64,000 nucleotides of DNA, taken from NCBI GenBank assembly GCA_019239895.1, contig JAFAZH010000041.1:62001-126000 (forward strand). Direction: 5' to 3'. Below, piece after piece: positions 15,866 through 25,774 of this stretch. Under the pieces are notes generated by a model that was given only the letters and a program-made list of their open reading frames with translations, was not told the DNA's origin and did not search any database. Source of the stretch: Abditibacteriaceae bacterium. GTDB lineage: Bacteria > Armatimonadota > Abditibacteriia > Abditibacteriales > Abditibacteriaceae. How positions within the stretch are numbered: position 1 is the first letter of the stretch; the number at the start of each line of letters is the position of its first letter. Both the position numbers and the translations under genes were made by a program.

Positions 15866-18010
15866 CTATCTTTCGCTGCCCACTTCGCGTTGCCAGAGCA
15901 TGTCTGTGACGCGGGCGACTCCGGTTTTTAGATGGCGGCGAAAAGTGCTAAACGGTATATCCATCAACTCGGCGGCTTGTTCCTGGGAGGGCGCAGGGTG
16001 GAGATAAGTGTGGTAAATCGCTTGATAAAACTTTTGCTCGCGTGGAGTAGCCTGGAGCGAGTCGCAGATAGTTTTTATCAGGGCTTGCAAATTTGCCACG
16101 CGCTCCCCAGTGTTAGCGGTGACCCCAACGCTCTCCACAATTAAACGCGAATGCAGTAGAGCGTTATTGCGCAAAGCAGTAGGGCGTGCGAAGTGCTTCA
16201 AGGCGTCGTGAACGGCAGTCGTGAACTCAGTCTGGCTCAAGACCACGAGGGTTGGGGCCGGGTGGACTGGTTCTGTAGATGCGCCTTCGCTGGCCGTTTC
16301 ACGCTCGGCCAAGAGGGAGAGCCATGCGGTGGGCGGTGTTAAGCGCCAGTCATGCGCATAAATGCCATAGTGGTGGCCACCGACTTTAAACTCCGCTTCC
16401 GTGAGACGTGTGGCATCGGCATAAGCGAAAATGGGTGTCCAGAAATCGGCATCGGCGCACGCGAAGAAAGTGTAGGCGAGTCCCGGCGTAGTCAGATAAT
16501 GCCGCACTGAAGTGACAAAGATGAGGCTCTGGGTGGATGAGACCGACTGGTAAGTATCGCGCGCCATCCAGAAGCGAAAGTGCGTTGACATCTCGCCGGG
16601 CCGCAAAGGGTTGTGAGTTTCGAGATAGTTCCAGGCTGCTGCGGTGGCCGGGTCAACATCTATATCGGTGCGGCTCGCCTGATGCAGAGCTAACAGCATG
16701 GCAAACCCGGCAATTTGACCTTCAGCATCGCGCATGACCACGATGCCCTCCGGTTGGCGGCTGAACCAATGCGCGGCCAGGCGTGCCGAGTCCTCGCCTT
16801 CATGTTGTTGCACCATCGCAATGAGTTGGGGGATGTCTGCCTCATGCACCGGGCCGGGCGTGAGGCTGCCACTCTCCTGCCATTCGAGGAAGGGGCGCAC
16901 GACAGGATTATTGCGATGGAGAAAAATGTAGTCGAAGAGGTTGCGCTCTTGATCTTGTCCGGTCGTTTGTTGCAGGCGGGCTGTATAGTAATCACGGGCG
17001 CGGCGATGTAGTTCGGCATAGTGATCGGGATTGCGCCAGCGTAAATCGGCGATCAAAGCTTCGCGGGCTAAATCGTGAGGGAAGATGCCCCGCCAGCCGA
17101 ACTCGATAAAGGATAGCTCACGTAGCCATTCAAAGCATTCATGGGCATTTGATACCCCTAACATTTCAGCCAGTAGCTCTTCGGTCGTAAGCCGCACCAA
17201 CGCGCAAGATTCGAGTGCGGTACGATGAGTTTCATCCGGCACCTGCTGCACTAAGTGTTCCAGCAACACTTTCACAATATCAGGAGCCTGCTCTGGCTGA
17301 AAAAGCCCGTCGTAGCTCAAGCTTTGAACTTCCTCTTGATTTCCATCTTCAGACACGGGCTGCGTTTGCTGTTGTCCGAAAAGATCAGCGACCAGGGAAA
17401 GGGCCAAAGGGTGACCGTGCGTGAAATTTAACACGCTCCGATGTTGCTTTTCAGGGATCGAGCGGCGGTTGAGATAGGAGCGACTTTCGTTGGGGCTTAA
17501 ATTGCGTAAAGGGAGCGTCTGCATCAGGTTCTGCCAGCCGCTATCGGTGCGCCAACCCTTAGCAGGTGGTTGGCGTCCGGCTAAAACCACAAAGGTATTA
17601 TCTGGTAGTTCCGGTAAGAATTGCTCGCGCAGCCAGCTATCGAGGGGCGATAGTAATTCGTAAGTATCAACCAAAATCACGTAACGCTGAGTCTGGGTTG
17701 CCAGAAATTGTGTCAGCGATGCGGGTGGGGTAACACCCAGAGCTAAAGCAAGAGCAGCGCAGAAGGCTTCCGGCGACGGTTCCAGATTGCGGGCATCCAC
17801 CAGCGCCGCATTAATGTTCATGCTCTGGCACAAGCTGGCGAATTCATGCAATAGGGTTGTCTTACCCACTCCGCCCAGGCCATAGACATAGAGCAGGTAG
17901 AAAGGTAATTCCGGCGCGGCCAGTGTAGCCTGAAACAATTTTTGTTCCGCCACGCGCCCAACGAAAAGCTCATGGCGCGCAGCACTCAATCGGTCGGCTA
18001 AACGTCCCAT
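15866..18010 (-). CDS. AAA/STAND ATPase regulator with GNAT-like middle and C-terminal HTH
   Basis: A 714-residue cytoplasmic protein. The Walker A motif GLGGVGKTT spans residues 44-52 and Walker B is YVILVDTYE; HGHPLALSLVADLF is the typical STAND helical segment. Residues about 380-480 (DIPQLIAMVQQHEGEDSARL, then IVVMRDAEGQIAGFAMLLAL) resemble an acetyltransferase fold. The C-terminus AAELMDIPFSTFRRHLKTG resembles a sigma-region-4/LuxR-like helix-turn-helix. I infer a ligand- or stress-gated transcription factor. It sits upstream of, and on the same strand as, the ferritin-like and DUF4331 genes, and may control them. AAGGA precedes the ATG. Confidence 0.72.
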   Translation of the reverse strand: MGRLADRLSAARHELFVGRVAEQKLFQATLAAPELPFYLLYVYGLGGVGKTTLLHEFASLCQSMNINAALVDARNLEPSPEAFCAALALALGVTPPASLTQFLATQTQRYVILVDTYELLSPLDSWLREQFLPELPDNTFVVLAGRQPPAKGWRTDSGWQNLMQTLPLRNLSPNESRSYLNRRSIPEKQHRSVLNFTHGHPLALSLVADLFGQQQTQPVSEDGNQEEVQSLSYDGLFQPEQAPDIVKVLLEHLVQQVPDETHRTALESCALVRLTTEELLAEMLGVSNAHECFEWLRELSFIEFGWRGIFPHDLAREALIADLRWRNPDHYAELHRRARDYYTARLQQTTGQDQERNLFDYIFLHRNNPVVRPFLEWQESGSLTPGPVHEADIPQLIAMVQQHEGEDSARLAAHWFSRQPEGIVVMRDAEGQIAGFAMLLALHQASRTDIDVDPATAAAWNYLETHNPLRPGEMSTHFRFWMARDTYQSVSSTQSLIFVTSVRHYLTTPGLAYTFFACADADFWTPIFAYADATRLTEAEFKVGGHHYGIYAHDWRLTPPTAWLSLLAERETASEGASTEPVHPAPTLVVLSQTEFTTAVHDALKHFARPTALRNNALLHSRLIVESVGVTANTGERVANLQALIKTICDSLQATPREQKFYQAIYHTYLHPAPSQEQAAELMDIPFSTFRRHLKTGVARVTDMLWQREVGSER

Positions 18011-18030
18011 TGGCGATGATCCTTAGCAAA

Positions 18031-18110
18031 TGCTTAAGCAATGGTTTTATCGCGCTAAATAGCTCTAACTGACAACATCATAACGCACAAAAGCAATTCT
18101 AAGCAAATGA
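18031..18110. promoter_or_regulatory. Repeated TTAAGCAA-type sites upstream of the regulator gene
   Basis: The leader of the regulator gene contains the palindrome TGCTTAAGCA (18031-18040), flanked by CTTAGCAAATG, and a further CTAAGCAAATG near 18100. Repetition of the AGCAA core just upstream of a regulator suggests possible autoregulatory sites. The evidence is only the repetition. Confidence 0.25.
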
Positions 18111-18173
18111 AGATAAGTAGAGGGATAATCTGGTATTAAAGGATAGCTATTATTAACTCTGAATGCTGTCCCT

Positions 18174-19052
18174 TTAGCCATTCTTTACATCATGACCGAT
18201 CCACTGATGCAGAAAGCCAACTAATTCTCGATAGTATTCAATGGGATAATCAGCGCGGGCTTGGACGTGCTGCGAGCCAGGCGCGACCCACTGCGTCCGA
18301 GGCTCGCCCGCCGCTTCAAAAAGGGCGCGCACGTGGGCGACGGGAATAATAGTATCGCGTTCACCATGCAGGAGGAGAACGGGGCGCGGGGAGATTTTAG
18401 TGATTTCGTCTAAAGGGGATATATCATAGATCGGCACCTTGGCGAGAAAGGCGGCGACGTATTTAGCGGGGCGACATAGATTCCCTAAAATGGGGCCTAA
18501 GCCGCCGATCCACCATTCATCCGCAGCGCGGGCCAGGGTTGCATAGGCACAATCGGTTGCCACAGCGCCAATGCGTTGGTCGCGGGCACCCGTCATGATA
18601 GCCACTGCACCCCCCATTGAAGAACCAAAAATGGCAATGGGCAGGTCATATTGAGCCACGAAATCAACCGCTCCTAAAGCGTCTTGCACTTCACTGGCAC
18701 CTATCGTACAGGTGTTGCCTGGACTCTTACCGAGCGCGCGAAAGTCGAAGACGAGACAGGAAAAGCCTGCTCGCTGTAAAGTGCCAGCAACACCGATGAC
18801 TTCGCAACGATTGACTAAGTAACCATGACAAACAATGACAACACCTAATGGTTGAGGATGTGGCAGCCACCAGCCAGAAAGCATAAGTCCATCGCGGGAA
18901 GGAAAACGCACATCCTCGTAAGGCAAGTCCATGTCATAGGGGCTGAGGAAGAGAGGGGCGCGTGGCGGGTGAATAGAGACCCAGGCCAACACCAGCCACA
19001 TGGCGAAGAGACAGAATACCAAAAACAAGACGCCGGTTAGGAGCCATATCAT
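18174..19052 (-). CDS. Membrane-anchored alpha/beta hydrolase
   Basis: A 292-residue protein with an N-terminal membrane segment (WLLTGVLFLVFCLFAMWLVL). The alpha/beta-hydrolase core has the oxyanion region VIVCHGYLVN, the nucleophile elbow IFGSSMGGAV, the acid in LLHGERDTIIP and the His in GSQHVQA. This resembles the bacterial BEM46/YfhR-like serine hydrolases, whose substrates are mostly unknown. AGGAGA precedes the ATG. It is a single gene on the minus strand. Confidence 0.85.
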   Translation of the reverse strand: MIWLLTGVLFLVFCLFAMWLVLAWVSIHPPRAPLFLSPYDMDLPYEDVRFPSRDGLMLSGWWLPHPQPLGVVIVCHGYLVNRCEVIGVAGTLQRAGFSCLVFDFRALGKSPGNTCTIGASEVQDALGAVDFVAQYDLPIAIFGSSMGGAVAIMTGARDQRIGAVATDCAYATLARAADEWWIGGLGPILGNLCRPAKYVAAFLAKVPIYDISPLDEITKISPRPVLLLHGERDTIIPVAHVRALFEAAGEPRTQWVAPGSQHVQARADYPIEYYRELVGFLHQWIGHDVKNG

Positions 19053-19143
19053 GGTGCCCTGTCTCCTGCAAGAACAATGCGCGGGTTAGGAATCACTGCG
19101 GCTGGAAAATCGATCTGCACTCGTTCTAACTGGCTCGTTCTAA

Positions 19144-19659
19144 TTAGCTGGTTCTCGTTGCCGTGAAGGTGCCGGACGCGGTGCCTCCTGTAGAGCCGAC
19201 TGTATGGAAGGTGCCGGAGGCTGTTACTTGCCCGTTCTGATTACGCGCTGTTCCACCCAGGCGAGTGGTAAAGGATACCGGCGGATTAGAAGGATAGGTG
19301 CCAGTGACAGTTATAATGACCTGCCCCTTATTATCTATGACCCCGGTGGCCGGAAAGGTAAGACCGCCAAACTGGTCTTGGTGGACGCTGCCCGTGACTT
19401 TGCCCTGCTGATCTGCTACCACTGTGAAGGTGCCCGTCGCAGGCCCACCACTGCTATCCTGGCCCGTGTAAGAGCCACTATAAGTGCCCGCGAACTGATT
19501 GCCAGTAACTGGGGTAGCCGTGGGGGTGGGCGTGCTGGCTGGCGGAAGGATCGTATCAACCCCGGCACCGCCGCCACAGCCTGCCATCACTAGTCCGAAC
19601 AGAGAAATACAGCCATACAGAGCTACTAAACGCGACCACTTTTTATTTTGGTTGTTCAT
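19144..19659 (-). CDS. Small lipoprotein, function unknown
   Basis: A 171-residue predicted lipoprotein: the signal peptide ends in LVMAGC, followed by a Thr/Pro-rich linker (STPTPTATPVT). The mature part is beta-rich, with repeated patterns such as FAGTYSGSYTGQ, GTFTVVADQQGKVTGSVHQD, VTASGTFHTVGS and ASGTFTATRT, suggesting a small beta-barrel or sandwich. I do not recognise the family. AAGGA lies before the ATG. Confidence 0.65.
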   Translation of the reverse strand: MNNQNKKWSRLVALYGCISLFGLVMAGCGGGAGVDTILPPASTPTPTATPVTGNQFAGTYSGSYTGQDSSGGPATGTFTVVADQQGKVTGSVHQDQFGGLTFPATGVIDNKGQVIITVTGTYPSNPPVSFTTRLGGTARNQNGQVTASGTFHTVGSTGGTASGTFTATRTS

Positions 19660-19721
19660 ACTTAGCGTCCTTTTAAACAGAGGTGATTAGATTTATAAAA
19701 TAAACCCAGCTTAAAACCTAT

Positions 19722-21704
19722 CTAATGAGCTATTATCGGGCCAGTCTGACCGCTATTCGCCAGGGTGCTGGCAGATTGCAAATCGTTCCACGCTACAGTC
19801 ACCCCATCCTCTGGATGCAGCGTGCCTAATGGCAAAGCTAGAGTTACGCTATGAGTAACCGCATTATAGCCTGCGCTTTCTACCATGACGGTTTTACCAT
19901 TAACCGTGACCGTATAATGGGTGGCATCACTGGCGCTAGCCGCATCAAGTGCTGCGGTGAATTTTAATTGCACATTGTCCTCCATCACACTGGCTGTCGC
20001 TGTAGAAAGCGTTATGGCTACCAATGGTGCAATGGTAGCCGTTGCACCTCTTTTAGTAAGCGTTTGTAGCACAGGCGGACTGACGCGGAATGATCTATCA
20101 ATAGCCCGTGCGTTTAATTGGTAGTTACCTGGTGGCAAGTTGGCAGGCAGGGTTACCGCCCACTTCTGCGTTGCCACTCGACTCAGGTTTGGATTAATTG
20201 CTAATTTGTAGCTGGTCGCAGTGGGACTGGATGTGAATTGAATAGTGGGTAGGCTACTCCAATTCAGGTATTGGCCACTCGCATTTTGCAGAGTCAGCAC
20301 AGCAGTGAAAATTCCACTCTGGTCATCCACTGCCGTACCGCTTACGGTGGTAGCTGTGGAGTTCACCGTTAATGCCGTAATAGTGGGTGCAATGGTATCC
20401 GTTCCAACTTGCCCAAAGTTCCTATCACGCACATTGGCATTGGTAACAGTAATCGCTTGAGTAACCGGATTGAAGTAAAGACCGCTCTTAATTGGCACTA
20501 CATAATACGAGCCAGACAGGGTGCTAAATGAATAAGTGCCCGTGCTGCTTGTGATGGTGCGACTAATGTTGTTGGAGTTAAGGGATAACAGCGTCGGGTT
20601 TACTGTCGCTGCTATTAGCCCCGGAAGATTGGCGCGGTTTACTAAAAATACAGGTATATTTGCCAGGGGCTTGCGGCTTCCGGTGGAAGAAGTTAAAGCG
20701 GTGTTTACCATTCCACTGATGGTGTAGCGGATAGTGCTGGTGCCAGTGAAGTTCATAGTGGTAATGCCTGTGGTGCCTAACGTTGCGGTACGTGAAGCAG
20801 GCGCGAAGGTGTACCCGCTCTTAATAGGAGTAAGAACATAGGTGCCGGAGCCAAAATCGCTGAAGCTGAACTTTCCTGTGTTATCGGATAGAACAGAAAC
20901 TTTGCTCCCGTTGTGGATAATCCCAATGGTGGTTCCCGGAAGCCCTGCACCGCTGTTGTCCGTCACCTGGCCACTGAGCCGGTGACGGTTGAGGGCTGGG
21001 CCAATCACCGCTTCAAACTTCTGAGCCAGTAGCGCATAGCCAGCATCGTTGGGATGAAAGCCGTCATAGAAGTTGGCTGGCTCATAGGAATTAGGGTCGT
21101 TATACAGATCAACAGTCGGCACGTTATAGGTGGAGTTGACATCAGCGATAACGCGATTCAACGCAATGGAGTCGGCCTGGGCCAGTTGCTTTTGTGCATC
21201 GTTGAGAAACTTTGCCACCGGAATGCGGCTCAGGTCAGGCAGGTTAGCTGTCACGATGTAAGCCGCAGTCTCGTTGCGCAAGCGGCGTACAATGGTGGTG
21301 TAAGCCTCTCGAAAACGCGCTTCCAACACAGCCGTCGGCTCATTGCTGAACACGCTATCTTTAACATCATTGCCGCCCACCCAGAGCGTAACAAGTTGAG
21401 GGTTATCCGAAATGGCTGGCCCCAGCGCATTATTTTGAATATCAGGTGCCGTGTAGCCGTTAACCCCATGATTGCGGAGCGTCCACGGGCCATAATTCAG
21501 CTTGAGCCAATCGGCAATGCGATAGACATAACCATTGCTGAGGGTGGAAGCGCCATAACTGGTGGCATCACTGGCTCCCAGGGCCGAATAGGTCGCGGCA
21601 TGGGTTAAGTTGGGAGCCAATCCCTGTAAGGCAACCCAGAGAGTAATGCAAAGGGAGGTGAACTTAAAGGTAGAGTTAGTTTTCACATTTAGAGTATGTC
21701 TCAT
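19722..21704 (-). CDS. Secreted GDSL/SGNH esterase with C-terminal beta-sandwich modules
   Basis: A 660-residue secreted protein with a signal peptide ending NLTHA. The SGNH catalytic domain (about 37-245) shows all blocks: ALGASDATSYGA with the nucleophile Ser, NHGVNGY, TLWVGGNDV, and DGFHPND with the catalytic Asp and His. Two carboxypeptidase-regulatory-like sandwiches follow (SGQVTDNSGAGLPGTTIGI, ISGMVNT), then an Ig-like segment around DTIAPTITALTV and a final SwmB-like domain (about 565-655). The add-on modules probably serve surface attachment or polymer binding. No Shine-Dalgarno is evident. Confidence 0.8.
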   Translation of the reverse strand: MRHTLNVKTNSTFKFTSLCITLWVALQGLAPNLTHAATYSALGASDATSYGASTLSNGYVYRIADWLKLNYGPWTLRNHGVNGYTAPDIQNNALGPAISDNPQLVTLWVGGNDVKDSVFSNEPTAVLEARFREAYTTIVRRLRNETAAYIVTANLPDLSRIPVAKFLNDAQKQLAQADSIALNRVIADVNSTYNVPTVDLYNDPNSYEPANFYDGFHPNDAGYALLAQKFEAVIGPALNRHRLSGQVTDNSGAGLPGTTIGIIHNGSKVSVLSDNTGKFSFSDFGSGTYVLTPIKSGYTFAPASRTATLGTTGITTMNFTGTSTIRYTISGMVNTALTSSTGSRKPLANIPVFLVNRANLPGLIAATVNPTLLSLNSNNISRTITSSTGTYSFSTLSGSYYVVPIKSGLYFNPVTQAITVTNANVRDRNFGQVGTDTIAPTITALTVNSTATTVSGTAVDDQSGIFTAVLTLQNASGQYLNWSSLPTIQFTSSPTATSYKLAINPNLSRVATQKWAVTLPANLPPGNYQLNARAIDRSFRVSPPVLQTLTKRGATATIAPLVAITLSTATASVMEDNVQLKFTAALDAASASDATHYTVTVNGKTVMVESAGYNAVTHSVTLALPLGTLHPEDGVTVAWNDLQSASTLANSGQTGPIIAH

Positions 21705-21742
21705 GACAAGTGCAGAGGCTACTCTTTATATAACTCATGCAT

Positions 21743-21865
21743 GGCCCGCCGCTAAAGCAGCGGGCTGAGGCTATAAGCTCGGTTCACCGGGCTACACATT
21801 CTATACTGCGCGGCGACAGCCCCGTTCAGGGGGCTTCCCCTTCAGCCCGCTGCTTTAGCGGCGGG
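21743..21865. repeat. Four-hairpin REP/BIME-like element, copy 2
   Basis: Same family as the element at 6600. Outer hairpins are CCCGCCGC-TAAA-GCAGCGGG and CCCGCTGC-TTTA-GCGGCGGG. The two inner hairpins are present in the opposite order, GGTTCACCGGGCTAC first and then AGCCCCGTTCAGGGGGCTT. The exchanged inner units support a mosaic, recombining repeat. It lies between the GDSL and GH140-like genes. Confidence 0.75.
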
Positions 21866-21878
21866 AAACTATAACCAT

Positions 21879-23189
21879 TTATCCTGGTGGCGGAAAGTTT
21901 CTGGCCGCATCATCCAATACCAAAATCCAGTCCTGCCCAGGGCCGCTGGAAGGTGGAGTCCATTGCAGAATGCCAGCACGATGAAAGTCGCCAATTGCTG
22001 TAGTCGTGCCCTGGCGTGGATCATACCAGGAAGCCCAAACCGTCTCCCCCGAAAGCTTATCCATATTTATTCCTACTGGCTTTCCAGAAGGGCAATAGAT
22101 GAAGGCATAGCTGCCGTCGGAACTGCGCGTGGCTTGCACATGGTCGGGGCCAGTCCCGGCAGCGGAGGCTAAGAGGGATTGGTCGGGAATGCGCGTCAGG
22201 AAAGGGCGTGACTCCATCAGCTTACGTGCATATTGCATTTGAGTGGCTCCCGGCAGATGCACCGCTTCGCGCCAGGGGGTGCGAGCATGGTTGATGGATT
22301 CATGGCGAGCCGGATCAAAGAATTGCCAGATGTCGTGGCAGCCGTAAGTGTGCCCATGCGCTCCGGCGAATAAGGCCCAGTAGGCGAACTTGCGCACGTC
22401 ATATTGATCCAGGAAGCCATTGTCCTTGTTAAACGCGGCGGGATGGTCTTCATAGCCGGGTTCTGCATCCAGACAGGGCTTGATGGGGGTGCGGTTGTAA
22501 TCGGCCTCAATCTGCTGATAATTATCGTTGTTGAAGTTATGCCCCGACTGGCAAGTATTGAAATCGAGCCATGTCTCGTGGTGTAGGGAATCGGAGGAGG
22601 AGTGGCGACCCATATTATGATAGGTGATGAGGTGCCTGCCATCATCGCCCAATTTCAGGCCCGCTGCCATCGCCCGCCAGATGGCTAAATGCTGCTCACT
22701 TTCCACCGGACGGTCGCCGCCCAGCATCCAGATAATGGGCTGATTGGCATAGCGACTCCCTAAAAATGTGCCGAATGTTCTGGCATTTTCAGGGGTAAAG
22801 ACTTCCGGGCCAATGCCCCATTTCTTATTGACCTTATCGCCCCAAGTTGGCAGCATCGCCACGTAAAGTCCTAAAGACGCGGCTCTATTGACCACATAAT
22901 CTACATGCTGAAAATACTCTTCATTCGGTTGCGCTGGGTCATTATCTTTCAATGGCACATGGCCATAACGATTCGGTTCTGTCAGCCCATTATACTCGGC
23001 TAAAATGACAGCTTGAATAACAGTAAACTTTTGTGCGGCCTTAGCTTGTAGGTAGTAATCGGCCTCTTCCCGGTCGAGGCGATGGAAAAGTTCCCATGCC
23101 GTATCGCCTAAATAGAAAAACGGTGTGCCATTTTCAAGCACCAGGAAGCGTTTATTATCACTGACGCGCAGGCGTGATTGCCCAGCCAT
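21879..23189 (-). CDS. DUF4038/GH140-like glycoside hydrolase
   Basis: A 436-residue protein without signal peptide. LRVSDNKRFLVLENGTPFFY and LGDTAWELFHRL are hallmark N-terminal motifs of DUF4038, whose characterised members are GH140 apiosidases acting on pectin side chains. It continues through IIWMLGGDRPV, CLDAEPGYED and ARKLMESRPF to a C-terminal domain (about 350-430) like the collagen-binding-type module of this family. The Asp in GGDRP and Glu in DAEPGYE are likely catalytic. AAAGGGG precedes the ATG. Apiosidase activity is plausible but not shown. Confidence 0.8.
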   Translation of the reverse strand: MAGQSRLRVSDNKRFLVLENGTPFFYLGDTAWELFHRLDREEADYYLQAKAAQKFTVIQAVILAEYNGLTEPNRYGHVPLKDNDPAQPNEEYFQHVDYVVNRAASLGLYVAMLPTWGDKVNKKWGIGPEVFTPENARTFGTFLGSRYANQPIIWMLGGDRPVESEQHLAIWRAMAAGLKLGDDGRHLITYHNMGRHSSSDSLHHETWLDFNTCQSGHNFNNDNYQQIEADYNRTPIKPCLDAEPGYEDHPAAFNKDNGFLDQYDVRKFAYWALFAGAHGHTYGCHDIWQFFDPARHESINHARTPWREAVHLPGATQMQYARKLMESRPFLTRIPDQSLLASAAGTGPDHVQATRSSDGSYAFIYCPSGKPVGINMDKLSGETVWASWYDPRQGTTTAIGDFHRAGILQWTPPSSGPGQDWILVLDDAARNFPPPG

Positions 23190-23350
23190 ATTGAAGACCC
23201 CTTTGAAGTTTACGATGATAAGTGTAAGCCATTATGCCGTATCTGCATCGCTCTGGCTATAAGAAGTTTGTGATTAAATGGTGTTATCACAGTCTTGAGT
23301 GCAGTAAACCTACAGATGGTCAATCGTTATAGTGGAATGAAGATACTTAC

Positions 23351-23401
23351 CACCCGACGGCTAAAGTCACGGCTATGAGACGCGGTTTCAACCGTCGGGT
23401 G
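23351..23401. repeat. Short hairpin repeat related to the REP-like family
   Basis: CACCCGACGG at 23351-23360 and its exact complement at 23392-23401 bracket CTAAAGTCACGGCTATGAG and CGCGGTTTCAA. The CGGCTAAAG core with the TAAA signature resembles the hairpins of the longer four-hairpin repeat. It lies just upstream of the TauE gene. Confidence 0.55.
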
Positions 23402-23437
23402 ATAAAGAGCAAGTTGCTTAAAGGATAATAAGAGTTC

Positions 23438-24226
23438 GTGCATCTTGAGGCTTGGCAATGGCTGGTAGTCATTTTGTGTGCCTTTGGCATCGGCTTATCG
23501 AAGGGCGGTATCGCTGGCATTGGTATTCTACCCATCGCCATCTTTGCCCTGGTTTTACCGGCCAGTGCCTCTGTAGGTATTGTGTTGCCCTTACTGATTT
23601 GTGGTGACATCGTAGCGGTTTCTATCTTTCGTCGCCACGCTGTCTGGGGGCACTTGCAACGCTTGTTTCCGTGGGCTGCTACTGGCATCATTGGCGGGTT
23701 CTTGACGCTCTATGGTTTACAGCAGACGCACTATGATCCTAAGCTGGTTAATCACCAAGTCGGGCGCTGCATTGGCGGCATCTTAATACTTATTGTGTTA
23801 CTGCACGTCTGGCGGAGCAGGGCAACCAGTCATAATGATGTTGAAGCTAACCAGGAAGCCGTCCTCGTGCCGCAGAATTCCTGGCAGATTTGGGGCGTTG
23901 GCATCGCGGCTGGTTTTGCCACAATGGTGGCCAATGCCTCCGGGCCAATCTTAGTCATCTACCTGCTGGCGATGCGCCTGCCCAAGATGCAGTTTATTGG
24001 CACTGCCGCCTGGTTCTTCCTCATTCTCAATCTCTTTAAAGTGCCGTTTATGTATCTCTTGAATCTCATCAATGCTGCGTCGCTGACACTCGATTTGAAG
24101 CTGGCTCCCTGCGTCGTGGCGGGGGTGTTAACTGGCCGACAGATCATCGGACACATAGATCAAAAGCTATTTGAGAATATCGCTTTAGCTCTGACCTTTG
24201 TGGCTGCGCTGCGCATGATGTTTTAG
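23438..24226 (+). CDS. TauE/SafE-family anion exporter
   Basis: A 262-residue protein with seven to eight hydrophobic segments and the two internally similar halves of the TauE/SafE family. Motifs include FGIGLSKGGIAGIGILP near residue 17 and IAAGFATMVANASGPILVIY near residue 150. Family members move sulfite, sulfoacetate or related organic anions across the inner membrane. The start is a GTG with AAAGGA about 13 bases upstream. There are no sulfur-metabolism genes beside it, so the substrate is open. Confidence 0.82.
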   Translation: MHLEAWQWLVVILCAFGIGLSKGGIAGIGILPIAIFALVLPASASVGIVLPLLICGDIVAVSIFRRHAVWGHLQRLFPWAATGIIGGFLTLYGLQQTHYDPKLVNHQVGRCIGGILILIVLLHVWRSRATSHNDVEANQEAVLVPQNSWQIWGVGIAAGFATMVANASGPILVIYLLAMRLPKMQFIGTAAWFFLILNLFKVPFMYLLNLINAASLTLDLKLAPCVVAGVLTGRQIIGHIDQKLFENIALALTFVAALRMMF

Positions 24227-24276
24227 GATGCAAGAAGAGAAGCACTGCTGGACACCATAAACAAGGATAAGGATTT

Positions 24277-25512
<1,236 letters not shown>

Positions 25513-25556
25513 GGGGATTGTGTTTAGGACTTATGTTAGGAAGTTACCGAGCCTGT

Positions 25557-25669
25557 GTCATTCCGAGCGGAACGCAGTGCAGTCGAGGAATCTTTAGTTT
25601 GTAAGTTGAAGTGTTATCAGATGTCATCTCAAGATTCCTCGACTTCGTTGCACTTCACTCGGAATGACA
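25557..25669. repeat. GTCATTCCGAG palindromic intergenic repeat, copy 1
   Basis: The left arm at 25557-25595 (GTCATTCCGAGCGG through GTCGAGGAATCTT) and the right arm at 25631-25668 (AAGATTCCTCGAC through CACTCGGAATGAC) form a long imperfect hairpin. A second copy is at 61678-61844. Repeats beginning GTCATTCCGAG are widespread between genes in diverse bacteria; they are probably non-autonomous mobile or RNA-structural elements. Confidence 0.7.
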
Positions 25670-25774
25670 ACCCGGCTGAGTAAATCCTATTATTGTTACG
25701 GTGAGCGTGTGCTGGCTGTGACATCCTCGTTCTTATCCGTGTCCATCGGTGGTTAATTTAATCCGACAGCCAGT

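Noticed and set aside
25513-25774. Possible small RNA gene between the RsbU-like and DUF434 genes
   Set aside because: The structure is explained by the GTCATTCCGAG repeat; no promoter or terminator was seen.
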